Assembly (NCBI RefSeq): GCF_002407245.1
Contig: NZ_CP010681.1
Coordinates: forward strand, 682,001 to 746,000
Reading direction: 5' to 3'
DNA: 64,000 bases
Source: Phaeobacter piscinae
GTDB lineage: Bacteria > Pseudomonadota > Alphaproteobacteria > Rhodobacterales > Rhodobacteraceae
The notes under the pieces were generated by a model. It searched no databases. It was not told the origin of the DNA and saw nothing but the letters and a program-made list of their open reading frames with translations. Every line of letters starts with the position of its first letter. Position 1 is the first letter of the stretch. The position numbers and the translations under genes were made by a program. This document shows positions 8,788-16,984 of the stretch, piece after piece.

Positions 8788-10332
8788 TTACTGGTACTTT
8801 TTGATTTCGCCCGTTTTGAGGCGTGCCAGATAGCTGTTCAGCTCGCCTTTGACGATGGGCATCAGGAAGTAGAGTGCCACGATATTGACGACCGCCATGG
8901 CAAAGATCGCCGCATCGGAGAAGTCGATGACCGGACCCAGGCTGGCTGCGGCGCCGATGACGACGAAGGCGCAGAAAATCAGCTTGAAGACGAGTTCAGT
9001 GGTCTTGCCTTCACCAAACAGGAAGGTCCAGGCCTTGAGGCCATAATAGGACCAGCTGATCATCGTGGAGAAAGCAAACAGGATCACTGCGATGGCCAAG
9101 ATGTATTTGAACCAGCCAAATGCGGAGGAGAACGCCGCAGATGTCAGTGCCACGCCGGAGTTGCCATCCACGGTCTGGATGGCGCTGCCTGCTTCGTTCA
9201 GCACATAGAGACCGGTTTCAGGATCGCTGACCAGCTGACCGGTGATGATGATCACCAGTGCTGTCATCGTGCAGATGACCACAGTGTCGATGAAAGGTTC
9301 CAGAAGCGATACGAAACCTTCGGTGATCGGCTCTTTGGTCCGCACCGCGGAGTGGGCAATCGCTGCCGAGCCAACACCGGCTTCGTTGGAGAAGGCCGCG
9401 CGTTTGAAGCCCTGAATCAGCGCCCCGACCATACCGCCTGCAACGCCGAGACCGGTAAAGGCACCGTCGAAGATCTGGCCAAAGGCCCAGCCGATTTTGT
9501 CGAAGTTCAGCAAGATGATCACAAGTGCGGTCAGCACATAAAGGACACCCATGAACGGCACCACCTTCTCGGTGACACTGGCGATGGATTTCAGGCCGCC
9601 GATGATCACGGCGAAGACCACACCGGCAAAGATGACGCCGGTGATCCAACCGGGATAGTCGCCAAGCACATTGGTCAGCTGCGCATGTGCCTGATTGGCC
9701 TGGAACATGTTGCCGCCGCCAAAGGCGCCGAGGATACAGAAGATCGAGAAAAGAACCGCCATGAACTTACCACCGGGCAGGCCCCGTGCGGCAAAACCTT
9801 TGGTCATATAGTACATCGGACCACCGGAGACGGTGCCATCGGGGTATTCATTTCGGTACTTCACACCCAGCGTACATTCGGTGAATTTCGACGCCATGCC
9901 CATCAGGCCTGCGAGGATCATCCAGAATGTCGCACCGGGACCACCGATGCCAACGGCAACCGCAACACCGGCGATATTGCCAAGGCCGACAGTGCCAGAA
10001 AGAGCCGTGGCCAGCGCTTGGAAATGGCTCACCTCGCCAGCGTCATTCGGATCCGAATAGTCGCCTTTGACCAAGGAAATCGAATGTGGGAAGGCGCGGA
10101 ACTGGATCAGTCCGAAGTAGATGGTGAAAATGGTTGCCGCGATCACCAGCCACGCAACGATCCAGGGAAAGCTGGTGCCGGGGAACGGGCTGAAGATGAA
10201 ATTGACAAACCATCCGGTGGAGCTGGCAAACAGCTCATTCACCGTTTCGTCGATGGTCTGTGCCATCAGCGGGCCCGACAGCCCGAGGGCGCCGGGGACG
10301 GCCAGAGCAGCCGCTTTTGAGAGAGTGTTCAT
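8788..10332 (-). CDS. Sodium:alanine symporter (AGCS family)
   Basis: A 514-residue, strongly hydrophobic inner-membrane transporter. The AGCS signature is present as GLGNIAGVAVAVGIGGPGA, followed by FWMILAGLMGMASKFTEC. Family members import alanine or glycine with Na+. It is the second gene of a pair with a universal stress protein gene 19 bp upstream, and the divergent Lrp-type regulator beyond that is the obvious candidate controller, since Lrp proteins sense amino acids. Confidence 0.94.
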   Translation of the reverse strand: MNTLSKAAALAVPGALGLSGPLMAQTIDETVNELFASSTGWFVNFIFSPFPGTSFPWIVAWLVIAATIFTIYFGLIQFRAFPHSISLVKGDYSDPNDAGEVSHFQALATALSGTVGLGNIAGVAVAVGIGGPGATFWMILAGLMGMASKFTECTLGVKYRNEYPDGTVSGGPMYYMTKGFAARGLPGGKFMAVLFSIFCILGAFGGGNMFQANQAHAQLTNVLGDYPGWITGVIFAGVVFAVIIGGLKSIASVTEKVVPFMGVLYVLTALVIILLNFDKIGWAFGQIFDGAFTGLGVAGGMVGALIQGFKRAAFSNEAGVGSAAIAHSAVRTKEPITEGFVSLLEPFIDTVVICTMTALVIIITGQLVSDPETGLYVLNEAGSAIQTVDGNSGVALTSAAFSSAFGWFKYILAIAVILFAFSTMISWSYYGLKAWTFLFGEGKTTELVFKLIFCAFVVIGAAASLGPVIDFSDAAIFAMAVVNIVALYFLMPIVKGELNSYLARLKTGEIKKYQ

Positions 10333-10351
10333 GATGACCCCTGTCGATCAG

Positions 10352-10786
10352 TTATGGGACAATGGTGATCGGAACCGGCGCAGCCTGCGCCAGGCTGCCT
10401 GCAACCGAACCAAACAGCCGCGACGAGAGCGCGGAGTGGCCGGTGCGTCCGATAACGATGTGATTGGCGCCTTCGGATTTGGCGATGGACACCAGCACTT
10501 CGGCGATATTGCCGTATTTCACCGTGGCAGTGACATCCACGCCGCTGGTTTCCAGGTCCTTGAGAAGCGGCTGAATCAATGCGGTTTCGGCGCGCTCCAG
10601 CTCTTCGGTGCGGCGTTTGTGGCGCTCTGCCAGCTCGGAGGCGGACAGAAACGAATACGGTGACCATTCCAGGACATGCGCGACAACAATGCTGCCGCCC
10701 TGTGCCTTTGCCACGTCCAGCGCAAAGTTGAGCGCGGTGCGCGCGCTTGTGCTGCCGTCGTAGCCAACTACGATTTTTGAGGCCAT
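10352..10786 (-). CDS. Universal stress protein, UspA family (ATP-binding type)
   Basis: A 144-residue single-domain Usp. It starts KIVVGYDGSTSARTALNFA and carries the full nucleotide-binding signature G-2x-G-9x-G-S (GRTGHSALSSRLFGS), so it belongs to the ATP-binding class. It is the first gene before the alanine symporter and is probably co-transcribed; Usp domains coupled to transporters are thought to tune them to energy state, which is inference here. Confidence 0.93.
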   Translation of the reverse strand: MASKIVVGYDGSTSARTALNFALDVAKAQGGSIVVAHVLEWSPYSFLSASELAERHKRRTEELERAETALIQPLLKDLETSGVDVTATVKYGNIAEVLVSIAKSEGANHIVIGRTGHSALSSRLFGSVAGSLAQAAPVPITIVP

Positions 10787-10851
10787 CTGCCCCTCCCTTG
10801 GTTCACGTCATCCCTGTGACGAAGTGTCTCAATTTTAAGACGTTGTTGATA

Positions 10852-10932
10852 GGAAAGGTTCTCGATTTCCTTGCGTATTGGGAAAATTTCGGAAAAATGT
10901 GCGGATAACGATTAACTACTGGGAAAAATTCC
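10852..10932. promoter_or_regulatory. Candidate Lrp binding region with repeated GGAAA-type elements
   Basis: The 147-bp divergent gap holds GGAAA-N9-TTTCC (10852-10870), GGGAAAATTTC (10880-10890) and GGGAAAAATTCC (10921-10932), the last two starting 41 bp apart, about four helical turns. Phased A/T-rich imperfect dyads fit Lrp-family binding. No motif search was possible. Confidence 0.4.
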
Positions 10933-10933
10933 G

Positions 10934-11389
10934 ATGGACTTGCTGGATTCGCGCATTCTTTCCGCCTTGCAACAGGACGGTCAGATCTCAATGGCCCGGC
11001 TGTCTGAAAAAGTTGGGCTGTCTTTGTCCGCATGTCATCGTCGTGTCAAGATGATGGAAGCCAATGGCATGATCGAAGGCTATGCCGCGCGGCTGGATCG
11101 CAAGAAGGTTGGTCTTGAGCTGCAGATCTTTATCGAGATCAAGCTGGTCAGCCAGCAGCGGGAGAATATTCAGGCGTTTGAAGATGCCATTTCACATATG
11201 CCAGAGGTGCTGGAGTGTCATTTGATTTCAGGGGAATTTGACTATCTGATGCGCGTCGCTGCGCGCAATACGGATGCTTACGAGAAACTCTATCGCAACC
11301 GATTGTCGGAGATCCCGTCGGTTGCGCAGATGAAGACGCTGCTCGGGGTGTCCACCGTGAAGGAGTTTCGCGGCTACCATCTGGATTAG
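10934..11389 (+). CDS. Lrp/AsnC family transcriptional regulator
   Basis: A 151-residue protein starting MDLLDSRILSALQQDG with the N-terminal AsnC-type helix-turn-helix (RLSEKVGLSLSACHRRVKMME) and a C-terminal RAM effector domain (EVLECHLISGEFDYLMRV). Length and layout are standard. It is divergent from the usp-symporter pair and most likely senses an amino acid and controls that pair. It ends four bases before the end of the convergent di-heme peroxidase gene. Confidence 0.93.
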   Translation: MDLLDSRILSALQQDGQISMARLSEKVGLSLSACHRRVKMMEANGMIEGYAARLDRKKVGLELQIFIEIKLVSQQRENIQAFEDAISHMPEVLECHLISGEFDYLMRVAARNTDAYEKLYRNRLSEIPSVAQMKTLLGVSTVKEFRGYHLD

Positions 11390-11393
11390 CGCT

Positions 11394-12647
11394 TCATGGC
11401 TGGCGGGCATCCGCGACCAGACAATCCAGTCCCGAAGAGGTCAGAGTGCTGAGAAACGCCAAAAGATCAGATTTCTCCCGGTCGCTCAGGCCGAGTGATC
11501 GCACACGCGGGTCTTGACCCGGCAGCCCCGCACCGCCGCTGTCGTAATAGTCAATCACCTCAGCCAGCGTGCTGAACCCGCCGTCGTGCATATAGGGGGG
11601 CGAGACACCGAGGTTGCGCAGCATTGGCGTTCGGAACCGCCAACGGTCCTGCGGGTCCTCGGTCACCTCATAGCGCCCAAGATCAGCATCCTGTGGGCCG
11701 CTGACCGCGCGGACCAGGTCATAGTCCACATGATGGATCACGCCGGGTGCGACCTGAACAGGCAGGGTTTCCGGGGGATTTTGGCGTTCCAACTCCCGCA
11801 TCTGACCATATCCGGTGTCGTGAAACTGCTGATCGGTGAAGAGTGCATCCTTCGGGCCAACGCTGTGGCAGGACACACATCCCGCCTTGTTGCGAAACAG
11901 TTTGAACCCGCGTTTTGCGCTGGGTGACACCGCAGCTTGCTCGCCGCCATAGAACCACCGGTCAAACGGGCTGTTGCCGACGGTCAACGCCCGTTGGTAG
12001 GCGGCCAGCGCCATGCCAATCCGGTCTAGCGAGGCGGGCGCCCCAAACGCCTCATGAAACAAGGTGTCATAGGCATTGTCGGTTTGAAGGTGGGAAACGA
12101 CCCGTCCTGCAGATGGGTTGGCCATCTCGTTTCGGGCGGTGAGGGGCCCGATAAACTGGGTTTCCAGCATGGGGTCGCGGCCATCGTGAAACAGCGGGTT
12201 CAGCAGGCCCACATTGATCAGGCTTGGCGCGTTGCGTTTCACGCTGCGCCCTTCCACGCCGACCGAAGTCGCGAGCTCCCAGTTGGCAAACCCCTGCTCC
12301 GGCACATGGCACATTGCGCAGGACATGGTGTTGTTGATCGACAGCGCGCGGTCAAAGAAGATCTGCCGCCCCAGCGTAATCCGCGCTGCTGTCGGAGGAT
12401 TGTCCGCCGGGTAGACCAAAGGTGGCAGACCCAGCTGCGGTGTCAGACTGCGTTTGGCGGCTCTCTCCGCCCAGTGCTCATCGGCGGGCTGTGGGCAGCT
12501 GTCAGCTGAGATTTGCACCGGCAGATCGCTTGGCCGTGCAACGATATCGCCGTCGGCGAACGCTCTCGGCGCGGCGGCAATCAGCGAAAGCGCAGCGGCT
12601 GCGCTGAGCAATATGCAACGTCGCAGACGCGGGGGGAGGGCGATCAT
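11394..12647 (-). CDS. Di-heme cytochrome c peroxidase / MauG-like protein of the mtoX operon
   Basis: A 417-residue periplasmic protein with a signal peptide (about residues 1-32, cut near AFA-DG) and two c-type heme motifs, CAMCH (110-114) and CVSCH (257-261), the pattern of CcpA/MauG proteins. The ATG at 12647 overlaps the SCO1 stop by four bases (ATGA). MauG-like genes are known neighbours of methanethiol oxidase and are thought to mature its cofactor or a residue; that role is inference here. Last gene of the operon. Confidence 0.92.
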   Translation of the reverse strand: MIALPPRLRRCILLSAAAALSLIAAAPRAFADGDIVARPSDLPVQISADSCPQPADEHWAERAAKRSLTPQLGLPPLVYPADNPPTAARITLGRQIFFDRALSINNTMSCAMCHVPEQGFANWELATSVGVEGRSVKRNAPSLINVGLLNPLFHDGRDPMLETQFIGPLTARNEMANPSAGRVVSHLQTDNAYDTLFHEAFGAPASLDRIGMALAAYQRALTVGNSPFDRWFYGGEQAAVSPSAKRGFKLFRNKAGCVSCHSVGPKDALFTDQQFHDTGYGQMRELERQNPPETLPVQVAPGVIHHVDYDLVRAVSGPQDADLGRYEVTEDPQDRWRFRTPMLRNLGVSPPYMHDGGFSTLAEVIDYYDSGGAGLPGQDPRVRSLGLSDREKSDLLAFLSTLTSSGLDCLVADARQP

Positions 12648-13393
12648 TCTCTGGCCTCTTCCAGTAGCAGCGTTTCCACATCGGTCATCAACAGGCGCGG
12701 GTCGATCAGACCCAGCCCGTAAACATTGCGGATCATGCCATGACGGTCGACCAGATACATGCGCAGCAGATGGTTGATCTGGTCGTCTGCGCCGCCACGG
12801 TCCACGACCTGCCCAAACCCGTCCAACAGGGGCTGTAACGCTGCGGCATCCGGCGTGGTCAGCACCTGCCAATCCAGTTTATGGGCACTGGCAGGATCGC
12901 TGCTTACTGGATGCGCGAAGGCCGCGATGGCCTCGACCGTGTCGCGCTCTGGGTCGAAGCTGATGGTCATCAGTTGAACCTCCTGTCGCAGATCCGGAAG
13001 CTGTGCGCTGGCGTCGTGAATGTCATAAAGCGTCGAGAAGGCCAGCGGACAGCCATCAATATCGCCGCAGGTCAGATAGACAAAACTGATCAGCGTGATC
13101 TTGCCATCGATCAGTTGGTGCAGCCGATCCCTAGTGCCATCAGCAGTCAGCACCGTGCCATCCGGTGCAGGTTTCAATCGGTTCAGCCGATAAGATCCAG
13201 GTTCCGGCGGGCTGAACTGGAAGGCGGGATCGCTTGGGAATACCTCCGAAAGGCGGGCGGGCGTGGCCCGCAATGCAGCGGGCGTCAACCGTGCCATCAG
13301 ATCCGCAGGGCGCCAGGTTCCGGCCAGGGCCACGACACCTGTCAGCACCACCGCAGCAGCGGCTATGGAAACGGCGAGAGTTTTCTTGCGCAT
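12644..13393 (-). CDS. SCO1/SenC family copper chaperone of the mtoX operon
   Basis: A 249-residue protein with one N-terminal membrane anchor (about residues 7-27) and a periplasmic thioredoxin-like SCO domain. The copper-binding cysteines are Cys109 and Cys115 (CGDIDGCP), a C-x5-C spacing instead of the classical C-x3-C; the distal His fits NHLLRMYLVD. The start follows GGAGGAACTCC. Placed between mtoX and the MauG-like gene, it most likely delivers copper to methanethiol oxidase rather than to cytochrome oxidase. Confidence 0.9.
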   Translation of the reverse strand: MRKKTLAVSIAAAAVVLTGVVALAGTWRPADLMARLTPAALRATPARLSEVFPSDPAFQFSPPEPGSYRLNRLKPAPDGTVLTADGTRDRLHQLIDGKITLISFVYLTCGDIDGCPLAFSTLYDIHDASAQLPDLRQEVQLMTISFDPERDTVEAIAAFAHPVSSDPASAHKLDWQVLTTPDAAALQPLLDGFGQVVDRGGADDQINHLLRMYLVDRHGMIRNVYGLGLIDPRLLMTDVETLLLEEARE

Positions 13394-13432
13394 GGAGTTC
13401 CTCCGGCAAGGTGAGGTCCGCGAGGGGAGATC

Positions 13433-13453
13433 GGGGCGGCAGCATACCGCCCC
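13433..13453 (-). promoter_or_regulatory. Intercistronic hairpin after mtoX
   Basis: Perfect 7-bp GC stem (GGGGCGG/CCGCCCC) with a 7-base loop in the 71-bp gap between mtoX and the SCO1 gene. No T tract follows, so it more likely stabilises the mtoX message or partly attenuates transcription than ends it. Confidence 0.5.
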
Positions 13454-13464
13454 AAAGCAGTCTC

Positions 13465-14775
13465 TTAAGCGGAATAGAGCGCGGCGCTGCCAAAGCGCAT
13501 GATGTGCGCGCGACCCAAGCCTGCGGCATAAAAGTCGATGTTGAAATCCTCGACCAATTCTTTGCCGTCCCAGTTGTAGGCCCTCAGGTATTGCACATCG
13601 TCCTCGCCCTTCTTGTCCCAATTGGCGAGCAAGGAAGAGGAGAAATAGACCCGTTTGCCGTCCCAGCTCTGGCTGACCATATTGACCTGTCGATCAATGG
13701 TTTTCTCATAGATCTGTGCCGGGTTATGCGGGTCGGAGATATCAAACAGCCGGGTCTTTCCATCCATGAAAGAATTGACCCAAAGCGTTTGATCATCGGC
13801 GGCGATGGAGATGTCGACGGGCAGCGGGATATCCTCGGGGTTGCCGATGTCTGCCACCGATTTGGCCTGCCATTCGCCATCGTCATCCTCATAGATCAGC
13901 CAGAGCTGCGAGGTGAGTGCTGTGGTTGAGAAAGCGTAGTTGGCATTTGGCCCCCAGGGAAAGCGCACTTCGAGCGGCGCGCCAGGCACGTTGAACACTT
14001 TTCGCGGCTGACGGGTGTGCAGATCCCAGAGCACCATGCTGTTGCCAAAGCGTTTCATCGCTTCGGCGTCCTGCAGCATCTGCCCGAAATCCATCATGTA
14101 GTTTGACCATCCCGTGAAGGACGAGGTGAGCATCACGTTCTTGCGGATCAGGGCGCGAATGTCATAGCCATAACCATCCGCAACCGCGCCATCGACCGCG
14201 ACGGCCCCTTGCATGTCATCAGCAGTGGGCATCCAATAGGTGGCGACGTAGTCTCCGTCATCATTATATTCGACCAACGCCGTTCGGCCGCCGTGGTCGT
14301 CCTGATTGCTCAGCCCGGTGATCATCATGCTACCGGGCAGGGCAAAAAACGTGTGGGGACCAACCACACCGCCGGAATCCGCAACAAATGTCTCGATCAC
14401 CTTATGCAGCTTGGGCGCTGCAGGATCGCTGTGAATATCGAAGATAAAGATGCGATTGGTATCAAGCCCGCCAGTCCAGAAATAACGGCGATCAGCTGAG
14501 AAGCCGCCATGATGGGCCTCGTTCCTACCGCCGACTGAGAGACTGTGAATGACCTCCCCGCGGGTTGGCGAGTCGGGGCGCAGGTCAACCGTCACCATCT
14601 TGTCTTGCTCGTCGCCCATTCCCTCCACTCCGAGGGTCCAGACGTAGACGAATTCTTCCTGACCCGTAATCTTGGGCATATAAGGGGACTGACAGGTCTC
14701 ATCCGCAAAGGCGCGAAACGGACCGGCCATGGCCAGCGCAGCGGCGGATAATCCGCCGAATTCTCTTCTGTTCAT
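13465..14775 (-). CDS. mtoX: Methanethiol oxidase (SBP56 / selenium-binding protein family)
   Basis: A 436-residue SBP56-family protein with a twin-arginine export signal (MNRREFGGLSAAALAMAG), so it acts folded in the periplasm. Family blocks visible include CQSPYMPK, EAHHGGFSADRRYFW and a C-terminal DFYAAGLGRAHIMRFG. Bacterial SBP56 proteins were shown to be copper-dependent methanethiol oxidases giving formaldehyde, H2S and H2O2, and the SCO1 and MauG-like neighbours reproduce the reported operon. Methanethiol is a product of DMSP demethylation in roseobacters. A strong GAAGGGAGAGA site precedes the ATG. The IclR gene lies 21 bp upstream on the same strand. Confidence 0.93.
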   Translation of the reverse strand: MNRREFGGLSAAALAMAGPFRAFADETCQSPYMPKITGQEEFVYVWTLGVEGMGDEQDKMVTVDLRPDSPTRGEVIHSLSVGGRNEAHHGGFSADRRYFWTGGLDTNRIFIFDIHSDPAAPKLHKVIETFVADSGGVVGPHTFFALPGSMMITGLSNQDDHGGRTALVEYNDDGDYVATYWMPTADDMQGAVAVDGAVADGYGYDIRALIRKNVMLTSSFTGWSNYMMDFGQMLQDAEAMKRFGNSMVLWDLHTRQPRKVFNVPGAPLEVRFPWGPNANYAFSTTALTSQLWLIYEDDDGEWQAKSVADIGNPEDIPLPVDISIAADDQTLWVNSFMDGKTRLFDISDPHNPAQIYEKTIDRQVNMVSQSWDGKRVYFSSSLLANWDKKGEDDVQYLRAYNWDGKELVEDFNIDFYAAGLGRAHIMRFGSAALYSA

Positions 14776-14796
14776 GTTCTCTCTCCCTTCAAAAAA

Positions 14797-15609
14797 TCAA
14801 TGTGGTTGGCTGGCCCTTTCCTGTGCCGCCGCCAGTGAATTGGCATTTGTGGTTTCCGCATGAGCGACCGAGCAATGTTGAATGGCCGCGGCGGCATGAA
14901 TGGCTTGTTTTGTGAGAATGGGTAAAATTCTGGGCTGGATGGCAGGTGTGATACGGCTGGTTGGACCGACCACTCCCATCGAAAAAATGGCGCCAAGCCG
15001 GTCGACAATGATTGGCACCGCAACGCTGGTGACCCCGTTGTCAATCTCACCATCGCAGGTGGCATAACCATAGCGACGCACCTGCTGTAACTCGCGGGCA
15101 ATCTGCTCCGGCTCAGTGCGTGTCTTGTCGGTAAAGCGCACCGGCAACGTGTCGATCAGGTCTTGCTGAAGCTCCGGCGCGAGAAAGGCGGCAATTGCCT
15201 TGGCCGAAGAACAGGCATGAACCGGGCGGACCCCTAACCCTGGATAGATATAAGGAACCGAGGGATCCGCCGGGACCTGCGTATGAATAAGATCAACGCG
15301 ACCGCCGCGATAGCGCGCCAGAAACGCGGTCTCTCCCAGATCCTTCACCACCCGCTGCAACACGGCAGAGACCGCGTTGATGACATGGGTGTCGGACTTT
15401 CCCGTCAGCGCGATCTTGATGAACCGCAGTCCCAGAATATACCGGCTGCCGGTCTCGGTTTCTTCCAGAAAGCCGCATTCTAGCAGCGCGGCGATATGGC
15501 GATAAAGGCTGGCACGGGGGGTCGCTGTCATCTGGGCCAGCTCGCTTGCGCTTACCGGTGAGGCGGAGGAGGCTACCGCTTCCAGAAGAAGGATCTGTCG
15601 GTCCTGCAT
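14797..15609 (-). CDS. IclR family transcriptional regulator heading the mtoX operon
   Basis: A 270-residue regulator with an IclR helix-turn-helix (about residues 3-62, SASELAQMTATPRASLYRHI) and C-terminal effector domain (LGVRPVHACSSAKAIAAFL). The ATG at 15609 is preferred over an open in-frame start at 15675 because a candidate promoter (-35 TTGCCA, -10 TACGAT) would start transcription at about 15629. It ends 21 bp before mtoX on the same strand, so it is probably the first gene of the methanethiol operon and its likely regulator. The effector is unknown. Confidence 0.88.
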   Translation of the reverse strand: MQDRQILLLEAVASSASPVSASELAQMTATPRASLYRHIAALLECGFLEETETGSRYILGLRFIKIALTGKSDTHVINAVSAVLQRVVKDLGETAFLARYRGGRVDLIHTQVPADPSVPYIYPGLGVRPVHACSSAKAIAAFLAPELQQDLIDTLPVRFTDKTRTEPEQIARELQQVRRYGYATCDGEIDNGVTSVAVPIIVDRLGAIFSMGVVGPTSRITPAIQPRILPILTKQAIHAAAAIQHCSVAHAETTNANSLAAAQERASQPH

Positions 15610-15613
15610 GCGA

Positions 15614-15650
15614 TTCCCAAAATACGGACACTTGTATCGTAATTCGGGAA
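15614..15650. promoter_or_regulatory. Candidate IclR operator for the mtoX operon
   Basis: A 37-bp imperfect inverted repeat: arms TTCCCAAAATACG and CGTAATTCGGGAA match at 11 of 13 positions around an 11-bp centre. It covers the proposed -10 and transcription start of the IclR gene, a layout suited to repression or autoregulation. Confidence 0.55.
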
Positions 15651-15665
15651 AATTGAGTCTGGCAA
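15636..15665 (-). promoter_or_regulatory. Candidate promoter of IclR-mtoX operon
   Basis: On the minus strand, TTGCCA (15665-15660) and TACGAT (15641-15636) are 18 bp apart. The predicted start near 15629 leaves a leader of about 20 bases to the chosen ATG. Confidence 0.45.
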
Positions 15666-15792
15666 GAGGTTTCACAACCTTATGCTATGGGCGCAGGCCC
15701 TGATACGCGCGACAGGTCACGCGGATCGGGGCTGGCCGCAGGGCAGATGGTGGCGGTAGGTCGCCGCCTTTCAAGAGGGCAGCGCAGAGGGT

Positions 15793-16758
15793 TTATTGGC
15801 CCGCGCCGCCAGCGCGACCAGTGGGGATGACCTCGTAACCGGGTTCCTCAGGCTCATCATCCGTCATCTCAGACGGAAACCCGGGGGCCGTGATCTTCAG
15901 GCCGGTGGCCTCTTCCAGCCGTCTGATGATGTTTGGGGACAGCTCCCGGCTGCCAAATCGGGCCTCGCCGTCTTTGAAGATCTCGATCATCAGAGGGTTG
16001 ATCTCCAACGGCACGTCATGGCGATCAGCAACGGCCTGAAACAGGCCAATATCCTTCGAGACCAGATCCATGGTGAAGGAAATATCGCGGGATCCGTTCA
16101 GGATCACCTGACTTTCGGTTTCATGCACAAAGGAGGTGCCGGAGGAAATCTTGATCGCCTCATAGGCGGTGTTGAGATCCATTCCAGCGGCCTTCGCGGT
16201 CACCAAAGCCTCGCAGCAGGTCAGAAGATTGGCGGTTGCCAGATAGTTGGTGATCACCTTCAGGACCGAGGCTGAGCCGATTGGCCCTGTGTGCAGGATT
16301 CGCCGCCCCATGGTTTTCAGCAGCGGCGCGATCCGGTCAAAGGTTTCACGGTCGCAGCCGGCGAAGATCGAGATATTGCCGGTGTCCGCCCGGTGACAGC
16401 CACCGGATACGGGGCAGTCTACAGCGGTTCCCCCCGCCTGTTCGACCATGGTACCAAGGCGTTTGACCTCTGCCTCATCCGTCGTGGACATCTCCATCCA
16501 GATTTTGCCGGGCCCAATCTCCGGTAGCATCTGTTGCATGACCTGATCGGAGGCTGTGGGCGAGGGCAGGCAGGTGATCACCGCGTCGCAATTGCGCATC
16601 AGCTCCGCCGGATCCTTGGCTGCCGTGGCACCGGCCTCCGCTGCCCTCGTAACCAGCGCGGCATTCAGGTCATAAACGCTGAGATCAATGCCGTTGCGCA
16701 GCAGGCTGCCACTCAGCTTGCCACCAACGTTTCCGAGGCCGATAAATCCTACTTTCAT
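15793..16758 (-). CDS. NAD(P)-dependent beta-hydroxyacid dehydrogenase (3-hydroxyisobutyrate dehydrogenase family)
   Basis: A 321-residue cytoplasmic oxidoreductase with the N-terminal dinucleotide motif GFIGLGNVGG, the substrate loop DCPVSGGCHRADTGNISIFAG (read as adjacent pieces) and the catalytic lysine Lys167 in SVLKVITNYLATAN. The ATG at 16758 is supported by AGGGAGAG upstream. Substrate could be 3-hydroxyisobutyrate, tartronate semialdehyde or a related acid. It stands alone between the IclR-mtoX operon and a LacI gene on the same strand. Confidence 0.88.
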   Translation of the reverse strand: MKVGFIGLGNVGGKLSGSLLRNGIDLSVYDLNAALVTRAAEAGATAAKDPAELMRNCDAVITCLPSPTASDQVMQQMLPEIGPGKIWMEMSTTDEAEVKRLGTMVEQAGGTAVDCPVSGGCHRADTGNISIFAGCDRETFDRIAPLLKTMGRRILHTGPIGSASVLKVITNYLATANLLTCCEALVTAKAAGMDLNTAYEAIKISSGTSFVHETESQVILNGSRDISFTMDLVSKDIGLFQAVADRHDVPLEINPLMIEIFKDGEARFGSRELSPNIIRRLEEATGLKITAPGFPSEMTDDEPEEPGYEVIPTGRAGGAGQ

Positions 16759-16791
16759 GCCGCTCTCCCTGCTGGCTGTTTCAAGGAGCAT

Positions 16792-16835
16792 TCCAAGAAC
16801 CAAGGCAAAGAGGAACAAAAATTGCAGTTCTTGGA
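16792..16835. promoter_or_regulatory. Perfect 9-bp inverted repeat upstream of the dehydrogenase
   Basis: TCCAAGAAC (16792-16800) and GTTCTTGGA (16827-16835) are exact complements 26 bp apart, 34 bp before the start codon on the minus strand. It could be a paired operator or a leader hairpin. The rest of the 226-bp gap shows nothing clear. Confidence 0.4.
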
Positions 16836-16984
16836 GTGAAAAATAGCTGTTCGGCGCGCAGCTCTGACAGGTCCCCAGTTGGAGTGAGTAGTCAAAAGGT
16901 CATATGCGGCTTGGCGCCACCGAAACCCGCCAGATGGCGATTTTATTTCTGAGGGGAGATGCGCGCAGAAACAGCATCCCCCGA

